64,000 bases of DNA from Clostridiales bacterium (GCA_029010715.1 JAQXKZ010000031.1:36059-100058), one strand, 5' to 3'; numbered from the stretch's first letter, positions 17,915 through 28,186 are shown. A program made the numbers and translations. The notes: generated by a model not told the origin, from the letters alone.

Positions 17915-20900
17915 ATGAAGAAACGGCTCATCAGTATGCTGCTGACAGTGCTCATGGTCATGTCTCTGGTAACGGGCATGTCCGTAAGCGCTTATGCAGA
18001 TGATACTACTGACGGAGTGGTTGAGTACACTCTGAGCGAGGGAGATTTCGTTCTCCGTCTTTGCCAGAGACAGGGCATCAACTACTTCACATGCAAGGAT
18101 GCTATAATGAAGCTCAACGGAATAAAGAGCGAGGCTGAGTTCAGCAGACTTGCTGTAGGCAGGGTCATCAAGCTGCCTGCCACCGACGCTGCTGCCGCGG
18201 CCATAAGCGCAAGCGGCACCACAAACAGCAGCAGCACGTCCGGCTCAGCGACTACAGGCGTCGTCACCGTTGCAAAGGGAAGCGACTTTGTTGCATACTA
18301 CCTTATTCCTTACACCATTCAGCGCGGCGAGACGGTTGCGGGCGTGTGCAACGCACTTGGCATCAGCTTTAACAACTATGCCGACCAGATCATGAAGCTC
18401 AACAATATTTCGAGCTGGAACAAGGTCGCGGCCGGCAAGACGCTGCTTCTGCCTTCGACGAAGGCACCCGCCGTGGGTACTACCTGCTATCAGATAATAG
18501 GCCATAAGGTTGCTTCCGGTGAAACGGCATACAACATGTGCGCAAGCTACGGCATTGATTACGGCGGCAACACAAAGCTGCTTCAGGCACTCAATAACAG
18601 CAGCAACCTGGCCAAGATAAAAGCCGGTTCCGTCTTCTATATGCCGGCTGTCACCACAATTGCTTCAAGCAGCACCGGCAGCAGCGGCAGCACCGGCAGC
18701 ACCGGCAGCAGCGGCAACAGCGGCAGCACCGGCAGCAGCGATAACAGCAGCAGCGGCGGCACAGGCAGCACTGCGGCTAAGAAATACAGCATCACACCCA
18801 ATATTAACACCGCTTACGGCACGATGACATTCTATGTCGACAACAAGGCGGTCAGCACCGCGGCTGCAGGCGAGAAGGTTTCCGTTGACGTCGTTACGAA
18901 AAACGGCAAGGCGATAGACGGCCTGACTGTCAAGTATGCAAGCGGCAACGCCGACCTCAAGCTTGAAGGCAATACTTTCATCATGCCCGGCTGCGACGTC
19001 CGTGTCGATGCAGCGATCAAGGCAGGCTATGACATCGATATCGAGAGCAATTACTCCACTAAGACTGCGGCTACGGTGAGCGGCGTTTCCGTTACTTCCG
19101 CTTCTCAGGGCGCCAATGTCAAGATCGTCAGCACCGATCCCGGCTACATGGTTGAGTCTGCCACCGTGTATTACACCACTTGGCTCGGAATAAAGAAGTA
19201 CGTCGCCGTCAACGATGCAATGTGCTTCATCATGCCCGCGGACGATGTTACCGTCAAGGCAACTCTAAAGACTGTTCCTACATATAACTTCTACAGAACA
19301 GACTGTGTCAACGGCAGCTTTGACCTCCAGGTAGACGGCTTCAGCGCAAGCAAGGCAGCAAAGGGCGCTAAGGTCACCATAGTGTGGAAGGCAATGGACG
19401 GCTATACTCTGACCGGAATTGAGGTCACAGAAGCAAAGTCCGGCAAGAATATCAGCGTTCTCAACAACTCCTTCACCATGCCCGGTTGCGATGTCAATGT
19501 TGAACTGACCTTCGGATCCAGCGACAATGCAATCGTAATTAACGCAGCGGAAGGCGGCATCCTCAGAGCATACGAGTGGGATGTTGAAAACGATCAGATA
19601 AAGGATGAGATGGATCCCACCGCGATTACCGAGGCGCCTACCGGTAAGGTGGTCTTCATACAAGGCAGCGTTTACGGCGGCAGCGGATATAACGGAGACT
19701 TTAACGTTACCGTTACCCGCAATGCGGACGGCAACCTGGTTAAGGTAAAGGCGGTCAGCGGAGGATACACCTTCACGATGCCTGCAGGCGGCGTCACGGT
19801 TGACGGCCAGTTCATAGGCGAGGACAAGACTGTCACGGTTGAGTTCCCGACCAGCAGCAATAATGAAAATGCGGTCACCCTTAACGATACGACAATTCTT
19901 GATAACTCTGCCGACAAGACCGGAAAGTTTGCCGTAGGCAGCAGGGTAGAACTCAGCACTCTGGCAAGAGACGGCTACGCATTCACCAAGTTTGAGATCT
20001 ACGCCGGAGCAGAGTATCAGACTGAGCTCAGCGAGCTTGCAAACACTCAGAGCTACTTCCCGATGCCCAACAGCGATATTACCATCAAGGCAATCTTCAC
20101 CGCAGACGCAATAGCTCTTGAGCCCGCGGAAGTCAAGGGCAGTGCAGATGTAAGCTTCCAGGTTTCCACCAACGGCAAGGACGGCGATTACCAGACCGCA
20201 AACAGCTGCAAGGTCGGCGATTGGGTCAAGGTAGTTGTCAAGCCCACCAAGGAAGGCTACGTCGTCCCCGATAACGCCATCCTGGTCACTAACAAGGCAA
20301 CCGAAAAGTCGATAAAGCTCGTCAAGCCCGCAGGCAGCGATCACTATGCGTTCCAGATGCCCGCAGAGGGAGCTGATATCTATATAGTTCTTGTCGGTCA
20401 GGTGCATAAGCTCTCCCTCAGAACGGTGGATGCAAACGATGCTTCCAACGTGCTCCAGGGTAAGAGCCTGTGGCAGATCAGCATCAATGAAGACCTGCCG
20501 ATAGTTGAGAACAAGACTGCCGGCTCCGATGTTGAAGCCTGCTTCAACGACCAGATCGTGCTTTCCCTCACCGATGTCGGCGCGGCAAACTATGTGGTCG
20601 ACAGAATCGAGCTTAAATCCGGCAGCGGCACGTACGCGGGCGGAATTGAGTTCCAGGGGAAGGAATACTACTTCAATATGCCGGATGAAGATCTGACATG
20701 CACCGTATACTTCAGAGAGAAAACCTCAAATGATATTGAACTTACGGGCCTCAGCTACAACGCTGCGCGCGGTACCGCAGGCTTTGAGGTCGGCGGTAAG
20801 GCTGCAACTGCATGCAAGGTCGGCGACACCGTTATGGTTCGCGCAAAGGCACTTGACGGGTTCTACTTCACCGAGGACGACGTCGTCATCACCAGAGCAG

Positions 20901-21916
20901 ACTATGGCACGCTCACCAAGAGCTCCACTCTCGGCGAGGGTAACTTCCAGCCCGTTTACGACGGTACGGAACTGGTCGGCTGGAACTTCATCATGCCGAA
21001 GGGCGGACTTGTAAGCGTTGAAGTCAACTTCCGTGTCAAGGAGTCGAGCAAGCTTCTGCTCGAGGCCTACGACGAGAATGGCGATCCACAGTTCGGCAAC
21101 GGTTACATAGCGATTTCGTATGACGGAATCGTCAAGACCGACCTCAGCGGTGATATGGGCACCGCACCGACCGGAACCGCAGTTTATGTTTCGCTGACTG
21201 ACGCCGGCAAGAGCCTCTTCAAGCTGGTAAAGGTTACCGTTGATGGCATCGCCTGCGCCAAGAACGGCGAGTACTATGTCTTCAATATGCCCAGCAGCGA
21301 CGCAAAGATCGAGGTCTCGCTGGAGACCAAGAATGCAGAGCCTGAGTACTACAATATCCTGAGCAGCTATGATTACAGCAAGGGTACTGTAAGCTACTAC
21401 GTTGGCGACGGCTCGGTCACTTCCGCAAAAGAAAACGATGATGTCAAGATCGTGTTTGCACCGGCTCCCGGATACATGCTCGACAGCTACACCATCACCC
21501 GCAACACGGATAACGTGACCATCAACGAGGAGAAGGATCTGGCAAAGGACGGATACAACTGCACTCAGAAGATGCCCGCAGACGGTATCACTGTTGCGGC
21601 AAAGTTCGTGAACAAGACCTTCAAGACCACAATCAAGCTCATTGACAAGGACGGCAATGACATTACCGCGGAGAATCTGATCCAGGTTAAGGTTGCTGAC
21701 GGCAAGTATGTCGCCGTGAAGACCGGTACTGTTATAGAAACCGTGTTCAACAATAACGTGAATATAAGCCTTACTTCCACCGGCAAGGATTATAAGATCA
21801 CCGGATACCAGATTGACTCGGCCGACGAGGTCAAGGGTGACCGCAGTGAATTCACGTTAAAGATTGATAAGAACGGCATAGCCACTCTTACCATCCGCCT
21901 TACACCCAAAACCTGA
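17915..21916 (+). CDS. Giant secreted LysM protein with InlB-type B-repeats
   Basis: 1333 residues. A signal peptide (1-28, ending SAYA) is followed by three LysM-like modules (about 36-87, 128-180, 190-245) that probably hold it on peptidoglycan, then a Ser/Gly/Thr linker (about 250-288). The rest is a string of about ten or eleven modules of 70-110 residues, most ending in F-x-MP-x-x-D/G-x-x-V (FIMPGCDV, FIMPADDV, FTMPGCDV, FTMPAGGV, FPMPNSDI, FNMPDEDL and others). This is the pattern of divergent InlB B-repeat/Flg_new_2 domains. No C-terminal anchor or transmembrane helix. GGGGGAG precedes the ATG. Codon use and a strong leader suggest an abundant surface protein; its partner is unknown. 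Confidence 0.85.
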   Translation: MKKRLISMLLTVLMVMSLVTGMSVSAYADDTTDGVVEYTLSEGDFVLRLCQRQGINYFTCKDAIMKLNGIKSEAEFSRLAVGRVIKLPATDAAAAAISASGTTNSSSTSGSATTGVVTVAKGSDFVAYYLIPYTIQRGETVAGVCNALGISFNNYADQIMKLNNISSWNKVAAGKTLLLPSTKAPAVGTTCYQIIGHKVASGETAYNMCASYGIDYGGNTKLLQALNNSSNLAKIKAGSVFYMPAVTTIASSSTGSSGSTGSTGSSGNSGSTGSSDNSSSGGTGSTAAKKYSITPNINTAYGTMTFYVDNKAVSTAAAGEKVSVDVVTKNGKAIDGLTVKYASGNADLKLEGNTFIMPGCDVRVDAAIKAGYDIDIESNYSTKTAATVSGVSVTSASQGANVKIVSTDPGYMVESATVYYTTWLGIKKYVAVNDAMCFIMPADDVTVKATLKTVPTYNFYRTDCVNGSFDLQVDGFSASKAAKGAKVTIVWKAMDGYTLTGIEVTEAKSGKNISVLNNSFTMPGCDVNVELTFGSSDNAIVINAAEGGILRAYEWDVENDQIKDEMDPTAITEAPTGKVVFIQGSVYGGSGYNGDFNVTVTRNADGNLVKVKAVSGGYTFTMPAGGVTVDGQFIGEDKTVTVEFPTSSNNENAVTLNDTTILDNSADKTGKFAVGSRVELSTLARDGYAFTKFEIYAGAEYQTELSELANTQSYFPMPNSDITIKAIFTADAIALEPAEVKGSADVSFQVSTNGKDGDYQTANSCKVGDWVKVVVKPTKEGYVVPDNAILVTNKATEKSIKLVKPAGSDHYAFQMPAEGADIYIVLVGQVHKLSLRTVDANDASNVLQGKSLWQISINEDLPIVENKTAGSDVEACFNDQIVLSLTDVGAANYVVDRIELKSGSGTYAGGIEFQGKEYYFNMPDEDLTCTVYFREKTSNDIELTGLSYNAARGTAGFEVGGKAATACKVGDTVMVRAKALDGFYFTEDDVVITRADYGTLTKSSTLGEGNFQPVYDGTELVGWNFIMPKGGLVSVEVNFRVKESSKLLLEAYDENGDPQFGNGYIAISYDGIVKTDLSGDMGTAPTGTAVYVSLTDAGKSLFKLVKVTVDGIACAKNGEYYVFNMPSSDAKIEVSLETKNAEPEYYNILSSYDYSKGTVSYYVGDGSVTSAKENDDVKIVFAPAPGYMLDSYTITRNTDNVTINEEKDLAKDGYNCTQKMPADGITVAAKFVNKTFKTTIKLIDKDGNDITAENLIQVKVADGKYVAVKTGTVIETVFNNNVNISLTSTGKDYKITGYQIDSADEVKGDRSEFTLKIDKNGIATLTIRLTPKT

Positions 21917-21932
21917 TAACATCGTCCCCCTA

Positions 21933-21965
21933 ACCGGCAGGGCTTCGGCCCTGTCGGTTTTTTTA
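21933..21965 (+). terminator. Intrinsic terminator with UUCG tetraloop
   Basis: An 11-bp stem (21933-21943 with 21948-21958, one G-U pair), TTCG loop and eight Ts. Confidence 0.9.
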
Positions 21966-22100
21966 TTCTTCCCTGTCGGTTTACCGGCGCAGACCGCGCC
22001 GCGACGCTGGTACCGGAAGCCGATAAAACACTTTGATCGGTTTTTGGTATGACACATTTCACAAAAATCGGCGGGTACTGTATCCCCGGTATTTTTTCTC

Positions 22101-22129
22101 TTGGAATTGACAGGCAATGAATGTATAAT
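22101..22129 (+). promoter_or_regulatory. Promoter of the glycogen operon
   Basis: TTGGAA at 22101-22106 and TATAAT at 22124-22129, spacer 17 bases. A TTGACA at 22107-22112 is too close to the -10 to serve. Confidence 0.65.
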
Positions 22130-22180
22130 AAATATGTATGGGACTTCTGCATACAGATATAACAGATGGGAGACATACTT

Positions 22181-24100
22181 ATGGATGCAGCGTATGCAAG
22201 CTTTATTCCGCGCGACGATATTTATCTGTTCAATACGGGGGACGCCAAGAAAGCCTGGCTGTGCTTCGGCTGCCGCTATATACCGGAGCTCGGAATGCAC
22301 CGTTTTATTGTATGGGCGCCCAACGCGCAGCGGGTCTCGCTGGTGGGAGGATTCAACGGCTGGGACCGGGATTCGAACCGGATGGAAAAGGTCGAGGGCG
22401 GCGTTTGGGTCTGCTTTGCCGCAGGACTGAAAAACGGAGATCTGTATAAATTCTGCATAACCGGAGCGGACGGCCGGCAGGTCCTGAAAGCTGACCCCTT
22501 CGCCAGATTCTCGCAGAGCGGCGCAGAAACGGCGTCAATCGTCTGGGACGGCGGAAGCTACAGCTGGGGAGACGGTGAATACATGGGAAAACGCGCGCAG
22601 CGTGATTTCATGACTGAACCCATGAGCATATATGAGGTTCATCTCGGCTCATGGAAAAATACGGAGGGTAAAAGGCCGGCGTACAGGGAGCTTGCCGACG
22701 CGCTGTGCGAGTACTGCGTCGACATGGGATATACTCACGTTGAGATAATGCCTGTCACGGAATATCCGTACGATGCATCGTGGGGATATCAGGTCACCGG
22801 ATACTATGCCCCTACGTCCCGCTATGGGGATCCTGACGATTTCAGCTACTTTGTGGACCGGCTGCACAGGGCGGGCCTCGGCGTCATAATGGACTGGGTA
22901 CCGGCGCATTTCCCGAGGGATGAGCACGGCCTTATGCGCTTTGACGGTACGGCCCTCTTTGAATGCAAGGAGAGACGTATGGCGGAGCATCCTGAGTGGG
23001 GGACCATGATATTTGACTATGCTGCCGACCAGGTGCAGAGCTTCCTGATCTCGTCAGCCTGCCTGTTCTTTGAGGTGTACCACATAGACGGCATACGTGT
23101 GGACGCGGTAAGCTCAATGCTGTACCTGAACTACGGCAGGAGAGATGGAGAATACACGCCTAACAGGAACGGCGGCTACGTTAACCTTGACGCAGTCGAC
23201 TTCCTGCGTAAGCTCAACTCCACCGTTCTCACTGAATACCCGGGGGTAATAACGGTCGCGGAGGAGTCCACGGCGTTCCCGCTTATAACCGCTCCGCCCG
23301 ACGCCGGAGGCCTCGGCTTCTGCTTTAAGTGGGATATGGGTTTTATGCACGATACGCTTGACTATATGGCGCTTGACCCGTATTTCCGCAGTTACAATCA
23401 CGACAAGCTTACATTCTCAATGATGTATGCCTTCTCAGAAAACTACGTGCTCGCCTATTCACACGATGAGGTCGTGCACGGAAAGAGGTCAATGCTGGAC
23501 AAAATGTTCGGCAGTTATGACCAGAAATTCGCGTCTCTTCGCGCTCTCTACGGTTTCCAGTTCGGACATCCGGGCAAGAAGCTATGCTTTATGGGAAGCG
23601 AATTCGGACAGTTCATCGAGTGGAACTGGAAACAGGAGCTTGACTGGATGCTGCTGGATTACCCGCGTCATGCGCAGATGAGGGAATATTACCGCGAGCT
23701 CAACCGGCTGTACGTATCCACTCCGGCCTTTTACGGAGTGGACAAGTCATGGGACGGCTTCAGGTGGCTGAATGTGGATGACCGGGAGAGAAGCTCAGTG
23801 GCCTTTATGCGCTTATCCGAAAAGGACGGGAGCTATATCGTATGTGCCTGCAACTTTACACCGGTCATGTATGAGAACTTTGTCATCGGCCTGCCCATGG
23901 CAGGAACTCTCAAGGAGATACTCAACAGCGACGATGAGCGATTCGGCGGCACGGGCGTATCGAACCGCACCGCAATCAGGACAAAGAAAATTCCGTTTCT
24001 CGATATGGAGAACTCTGCGCAGATCACGCTGCCGCCAATGTCGGCGGTGATGTTCCGCTTTAAGCCAAGGAGGAAGAAGAATGAAAAAAGAATTTCGTGA
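22181..24100 (+). CDS. glgB: 1,4-alpha-glucan branching enzyme
   Basis: 639 residues; start ATG 22181 is preferred because GGGAG (22168-22172) fits it, although an in-frame ATG exists at 22166. An N-terminal CBM48 domain (HRFIVWAPNAQRVSLVGGFNGWD, about 40-65) is followed by the GH13 barrel with EIMPVTEYPYDASWGYQVTGYY, nucleophile Asp308 in IRVDAVSS, acid/base Glu361 in VAEEST, and SHDEVVHGK with the third acidic residue. A C-terminal all-beta amylase domain ends the protein. It forms alpha-1,6 branches in glycogen. First gene of an operon; it overlaps glgA by 20 bases. Confidence 0.95.
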   Translation: MDAAYASFIPRDDIYLFNTGDAKKAWLCFGCRYIPELGMHRFIVWAPNAQRVSLVGGFNGWDRDSNRMEKVEGGVWVCFAAGLKNGDLYKFCITGADGRQVLKADPFARFSQSGAETASIVWDGGSYSWGDGEYMGKRAQRDFMTEPMSIYEVHLGSWKNTEGKRPAYRELADALCEYCVDMGYTHVEIMPVTEYPYDASWGYQVTGYYAPTSRYGDPDDFSYFVDRLHRAGLGVIMDWVPAHFPRDEHGLMRFDGTALFECKERRMAEHPEWGTMIFDYAADQVQSFLISSACLFFEVYHIDGIRVDAVSSMLYLNYGRRDGEYTPNRNGGYVNLDAVDFLRKLNSTVLTEYPGVITVAEESTAFPLITAPPDAGGLGFCFKWDMGFMHDTLDYMALDPYFRSYNHDKLTFSMMYAFSENYVLAYSHDEVVHGKRSMLDKMFGSYDQKFASLRALYGFQFGHPGKKLCFMGSEFGQFIEWNWKQELDWMLLDYPRHAQMREYYRELNRLYVSTPAFYGVDKSWDGFRWLNVDDRERSSVAFMRLSEKDGSYIVCACNFTPVMYENFVIGLPMAGTLKEILNSDDERFGGTGVSNRTAIRTKKIPFLDMENSAQITLPPMSAVMFRFKPRRKKNEKRIS

Positions 24101-25559
24101 ATTGCTGCGCGAGCGCGGCCGCAGCGCAATGCCCAACGTCCTGCTGGCCGCGGCAGAATGCGCCCCGCTGGCAAAGACCGGCGGTCTTGCGGATGTGGTA
24201 GGCACGCTGCCCAGGTCTCTTGCGGGGCTAGGCATAGATGCGCGCGTCATAATACCGTATCACCGCTGCATCAAGGACAAATACGCCGATAAGGTCGAAC
24301 ACATGTTCTATTTCTATGCAAAGCTTGGCTGGCGTCAGGAATACGTCGGCATAGAGAAGCTCATTCTCGACGGCGTGACCGTATATCTCGTCGACAACGA
24401 GCATTACTTCGGCGATAAGATATATCGGGGCGGCAATCCTGAGGGCGAGCAGTACTCGTTCTTCTGCCGCGCGGTGCTTGACGCGATCCCGAATCTGGGC
24501 TACGACGTCGAGGTGGTGCACTGCAACGACTGGCACACGGCGATGCTTCCGATGCTCGCACATACCCAGTACAGGGGACTGCAGCAGGACAGAATAAAAT
24601 ACCTGCTGACCATACATAACATCGCTTTCCAGGGGAAGTTCGGCTTTGACTTCGTGCAGGACATGCTCGGCGTCGACAGCCGCTACTACACGCCGGAATA
24701 CATTGAACTCAACGGCTGCGCCGACTATCTGAAAGCCGGCTGCGTCTTTGCAGACCGCATCAACACTGTCAGCCCGAGCTACGCCTCCGAGATCAGGACG
24801 CCTTATTACGCCGAGGGCCTCGAGGGTATACTCAACGCGCGTTCGGCTCAGCTGAGCGGCATAATCAACGGCATCGACAAAAAGGTCTTCAACCCGCACG
24901 GCGATGAGCTTATCCCGGCGCGTTACGACCGCGGACATCTGAAGGGCAAAGCAATATGCAAGGCAAGGCTGCAGGAGAGAGTGGGCCTGGAACAGCGTCC
25001 CGATGTACCGATATTCGCGATGGTCACGCGCATGACCGAGCAGAAGGGATTTGACCTGGTCGTATGCGTGCTCGACGACATGATGTGCCGGGAGGACATG
25101 CAGTTCATGCTGCTTGGCAGCGGCGATGAACGCTTCGAGAATTTCATGCGCTCCGCCGAGAGCCGGTACAAAGGCAAGCTCTGCGCGTATATCGGCTACA
25201 ACGAGGAACTGTCGCACCTGGTTTATGCCGGCAGCGACTTCTATCTTATGCCGTCACGCTTTGAGCCCTGCGGTCTGAGCCAGATGATCGCGATGCGTTA
25301 CGGCACGGTGCCGATAGTGAGAGAGACCGGCGGCCTGAAGGATACGGTAACGCCATATAACCGCTTTACCGGCGAGGGCAACGGGTTCTCATTTGCAAAC
25401 TACGACGCCTGGGAGATGCGCGACACAATGCGCCTGGCGATGGAATGCTATAAAAACGAGGAGATAATGCACGGCCTTATCAGCCGCGCCATGCAGGCTG
25501 ACTTCGGCTTTGAGCGCTCGGCGATTGACTATGCACGCCACTATATATGGATGCTTTAA
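24081..25559 (+). CDS. glgA: Glycogen synthase (ADP-glucose type, GT5)
   Basis: 492 residues. Elongates alpha-1,4-glucan from ADP-glucose. The KxGGL-type motif (KTGGLADVVGTLP, about 33-45) binds the nucleotide sugar. EVVHCNDWHTAML, TIHNIAFQGKF, NTVSPSYASEI, GIINGIDKKVFNP and PSRFEPCGLSQMIAMRYGTVPIVRETGGLKDTV are GT5 landmarks in order. AAGGAGG lies inside the end of glgB, eight bases before the ATG; the 20-bp overlap suggests coupled translation. No glgC or glgD (ADP-glucose pyrophosphorylase) or glgP is in this window. Confidence 0.95.
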   Translation: MKKEFRELLRERGRSAMPNVLLAAAECAPLAKTGGLADVVGTLPRSLAGLGIDARVIIPYHRCIKDKYADKVEHMFYFYAKLGWRQEYVGIEKLILDGVTVYLVDNEHYFGDKIYRGGNPEGEQYSFFCRAVLDAIPNLGYDVEVVHCNDWHTAMLPMLAHTQYRGLQQDRIKYLLTIHNIAFQGKFGFDFVQDMLGVDSRYYTPEYIELNGCADYLKAGCVFADRINTVSPSYASEIRTPYYAEGLEGILNARSAQLSGIINGIDKKVFNPHGDELIPARYDRGHLKGKAICKARLQERVGLEQRPDVPIFAMVTRMTEQKGFDLVVCVLDDMMCREDMQFMLLGSGDERFENFMRSAESRYKGKLCAYIGYNEELSHLVYAGSDFYLMPSRFEPCGLSQMIAMRYGTVPIVRETGGLKDTVTPYNRFTGEGNGFSFANYDAWEMRDTMRLAMECYKNEEIMHGLISRAMQADFGFERSAIDYARHYIWML

Positions 25560-27928
25560 AAAACAGAAAAGTCAGAGTATGGTTCGGCGGAAGCTACCGT
25601 GAACAGTGGTCCGAGAACTATATACTGTCCATTATATATGAGGGACGGCGCTGGGTGGATGCGGTCATGAAAGACGGCCTGTGGAGCCCGGAAGGCGGTG
25701 ATGAGGAGCTGGTAAACCGGCTCCTTTCCCCTGAATGCCCGGAACTGATGCAGCAGTATTTTCAGGCGGCGGCAACGGTGTACGACGCCGTGCGCGAGTG
25801 CCTGAACATGGGACTGAAGAGGGAAAGACTGAGCGAATGCCTGCATACCGAGATGCCCCTGGCGGCGCCTGAGCTCATGCGTCTGCTTATGGATGACTGC
25901 GGATTCCCGCTTGTCGAGGCATATCGCGTCACCGCAGCCTGCTGCGGCGATCTGTATGCTTCGGGGGTGCTGCCGCAGGAACTGTATCAGTATCAGCCGC
26001 GCACCTCGCATGTTGTGAGCATACTGCGCCAGACGGCGGGGAGCGTGACGGCTGCGCTCCATGACAGCCGCAGGGAGGAGTTTCGCAGCCCCTTCGGCGC
26101 GCCGGAATGCGGCAGCACGCTTCGCCTTGGTTTCCGCAGGCTTGGCGGCTCCGTAAGGGACGCCCATCTTGAACTCTGGGGAGACTCCATGGAGCACAGC
26201 TACTCTATGGAGCGCGACGGGGACTACTATTATGTAAACCTGACCATGCCGAATGAGCCGCAGGCCCTCTGGTACGCGTTTTATATCGAAAGCGATCACA
26301 GCGCGCATTGGATTTGCCCGGACGGGACCGGCTGCCTCGGGAAGGTATGCGCCCAGCGCGAGGCGGGTTTCAGACTGACGGTTTACAAAAAGGATTTCGA
26401 CACTCCGGCGTGGTTCAGAAAAAAGGTAATGTACCAGATATTCCCGGACCGTTTTGCTTTCTCAAACGACGGCACGGCGGAGCGCGGAGTGGAATACCAC
26501 AAGAGTCTCGGCCAGACTCCCGAGCTGCATGCCAGTCTTGACGAGCCGGTCCGCTGGCAGCCGCGCAGCTGGGAAAGCTCATACAGCCCGGACGACTTTT
26601 ACGGCGGAACGCTCAGGGGAATTGAACAGAAGCTGCCCTATCTGAAAGAACTGGGCGTTGGTGTGCTGTATCTGAACCCCATAGTCGAAGCGCGCTCAAA
26701 CCACCGCTATGACACCTCGGACTACTCGCGGCCGGACCCGATTCTCGGTACGGTAGAGGACTTTGAGCATCTTTGCGCGGAGGCCGGGAAGCAGGGTATA
26801 AGGATCATCCTTGACGGCGTCTACTCCCACACGGGCGCAGACAGCCGCTACTTTGACCGCTACGGCAACTACGGAGGGACCGGAGCCTGTCAGGGCGCGG
26901 GATCCGAGTTCTATTCTTGGTACGACTTTCGGAGTTTTCCCGATGACTACCGCTGCTGGTGGGGATTCAGGGATCTCCCCGAGGTCAACGAGTTCAATCC
27001 CAAGTGGCAGGACGATATTATCACTGGGGACGACAGCATAGTTAAGCTGTGGCTGCGCCGCGGGGCGGCGGGATGGCGGCTGGACGTGGCCGACGAACTG
27101 CCGGACAGCGTACTGGCGCTGATACGGGGGGCGGCAAAGAGCGTCAAACCGGACGCACCGATAATCGGTGAGGTCTGGGAGGACGCTGTAGTAAAGGAGA
27201 GCTACGGCGGCCGCCGGAATTATGCGCTGGGCTGTTCGCTGGATTCGGTCATGAACTATCCGCTGCGCGAGGCCGTCATCAGCTTTATGCATGGCTGGTC
27301 GGACGCCTACGCCCTGCGCGATTTTCTGATCGCACAGCAGATGAATTACCCGAAGCCGCTGTATTACTCGCTGATGAATCTTATGGGCTCCCACGATGTT
27401 GACAGGCTGCGTACAGCGCTTGCGGCCGGCAGGGTGCTGCGGCAGATGTCACGGGAGGATCAGCTGAAGGTGGAGTTTACGCCGGAGTCGCTGGAGCGCG
27501 CTCTGCTGCTCGAGAGGCTCTGCGCAGTTATACAGTTTACGATACCGGGCGTACCAAGCATATATTACGGCGATGAGCAGGGAATGTGCGGAGTTTGCGA
27601 CCCCTTCAACCGCCTTCCGTTTAAAGAGGGCGACAGGGAGCTGCACGACTTCTATGCATCGCTTGCCGCGCGCAGAAATTCCGCGGCGGCGCTGTCCACC
27701 GGGCACGCGCGGTTTATGGCGGGGTCCGCCGACGTGTTGCTCATACTGCGCTGGATATCCGACGGACGCGATGTTTTCGGGGAAACAGCGGAAAACGGAG
27801 CATACCTCGCTGTGATAAACCGCGGCAATGATGAACGGAGCTATCGGGCGGATTGCTCTGCCGCCGGTCTGGGAATATGCGAGGGAAGTATCGCAGCTCT
27901 GAGCTCGGAAATAATAAGACTGAAATAA
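25547..27928 (+). CDS. GH13 alpha-amylase family glycosidase with extra N-terminal domain
   Basis: 793 residues. It starts inside glgA (13-bp overlap) with no clear ribosome site, so coupling is likely. Residues about 1-175 are an unrecognised helical region. Residues about 180-280 look like a beta-rich CBM34-type starch-binding domain. The catalytic GH13 barrel begins VMYQIFPDRFAFS (about 295) and shows ILDGVYSHTG, WRLDVADELP (nucleophile Asp), IIGEVWED (acid Glu) and LMGSHDVDRLR (third Asp). The motif set is of the neopullulanase/cyclomaltodextrinase type that trims alpha-glucans. Its operon position points to glycogen breakdown or remodelling in the cytoplasm; no signal peptide is seen. 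Confidence 0.85.
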   Translation: MDALKNRKVRVWFGGSYREQWSENYILSIIYEGRRWVDAVMKDGLWSPEGGDEELVNRLLSPECPELMQQYFQAAATVYDAVRECLNMGLKRERLSECLHTEMPLAAPELMRLLMDDCGFPLVEAYRVTAACCGDLYASGVLPQELYQYQPRTSHVVSILRQTAGSVTAALHDSRREEFRSPFGAPECGSTLRLGFRRLGGSVRDAHLELWGDSMEHSYSMERDGDYYYVNLTMPNEPQALWYAFYIESDHSAHWICPDGTGCLGKVCAQREAGFRLTVYKKDFDTPAWFRKKVMYQIFPDRFAFSNDGTAERGVEYHKSLGQTPELHASLDEPVRWQPRSWESSYSPDDFYGGTLRGIEQKLPYLKELGVGVLYLNPIVEARSNHRYDTSDYSRPDPILGTVEDFEHLCAEAGKQGIRIILDGVYSHTGADSRYFDRYGNYGGTGACQGAGSEFYSWYDFRSFPDDYRCWWGFRDLPEVNEFNPKWQDDIITGDDSIVKLWLRRGAAGWRLDVADELPDSVLALIRGAAKSVKPDAPIIGEVWEDAVVKESYGGRRNYALGCSLDSVMNYPLREAVISFMHGWSDAYALRDFLIAQQMNYPKPLYYSLMNLMGSHDVDRLRTALAAGRVLRQMSREDQLKVEFTPESLERALLLERLCAVIQFTIPGVPSIYYGDEQGMCGVCDPFNRLPFKEGDRELHDFYASLAARRNSAAALSTGHARFMAGSADVLLILRWISDGRDVFGETAENGAYLAVINRGNDERSYRADCSAAGLGICEGSIAALSSEIIRLK

Positions 27929-27986
27929 GCGCACAATACTGCAGGACAATCCGTTCCGCTTGCCTGAAAGAAAATGCTGAATGCTG

Positions 27987-28037
27987 AAAAGCAGAGGACG
28001 CGGTGGCTGAAATGCCCGGAACGTCCCCTGCTTTTTG
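27987..28037 (+). terminator. Terminator of the glycogen operon
   Basis: A 14-bp stem with one mismatch (about 27987-28000 with 28022-28035) followed by a T run. Confidence 0.7.
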
Positions 28038-28138
28038 ATTCTGAAGCGCGGGCATTGCCCCGCTCTCTTGACCATGTCTTGTGAAACGGCGCGCAGGCAG
28101 CATCGGGGAGCTGCTTCTGCCGTATTATGCGCTGTTGC

Positions 28139-28179
28139 CCGGATGCTTTGCAGGCAGGGGCCGGATGCCTTGCAGGCAG
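28139..28179. repeat. Tandem duplication of a 19-bp unit
   Basis: CCGGATGCTTTGCAGGCAG (28139-28157) and CCGGATGCCTTGCAGGCAG (28161-28179) differ by one base and are 22 bases apart, just upstream of a promoter. Confidence 0.7.
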
Positions 28180-28186
28180 AATTTTA

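Noticed and set aside
22107..22129. TTGACA at 22107 as the -35 of glgB
   Set aside because: Only 11 bases separate it from TATAAT; TTGGAA at 22101 has the correct 17-base spacing.
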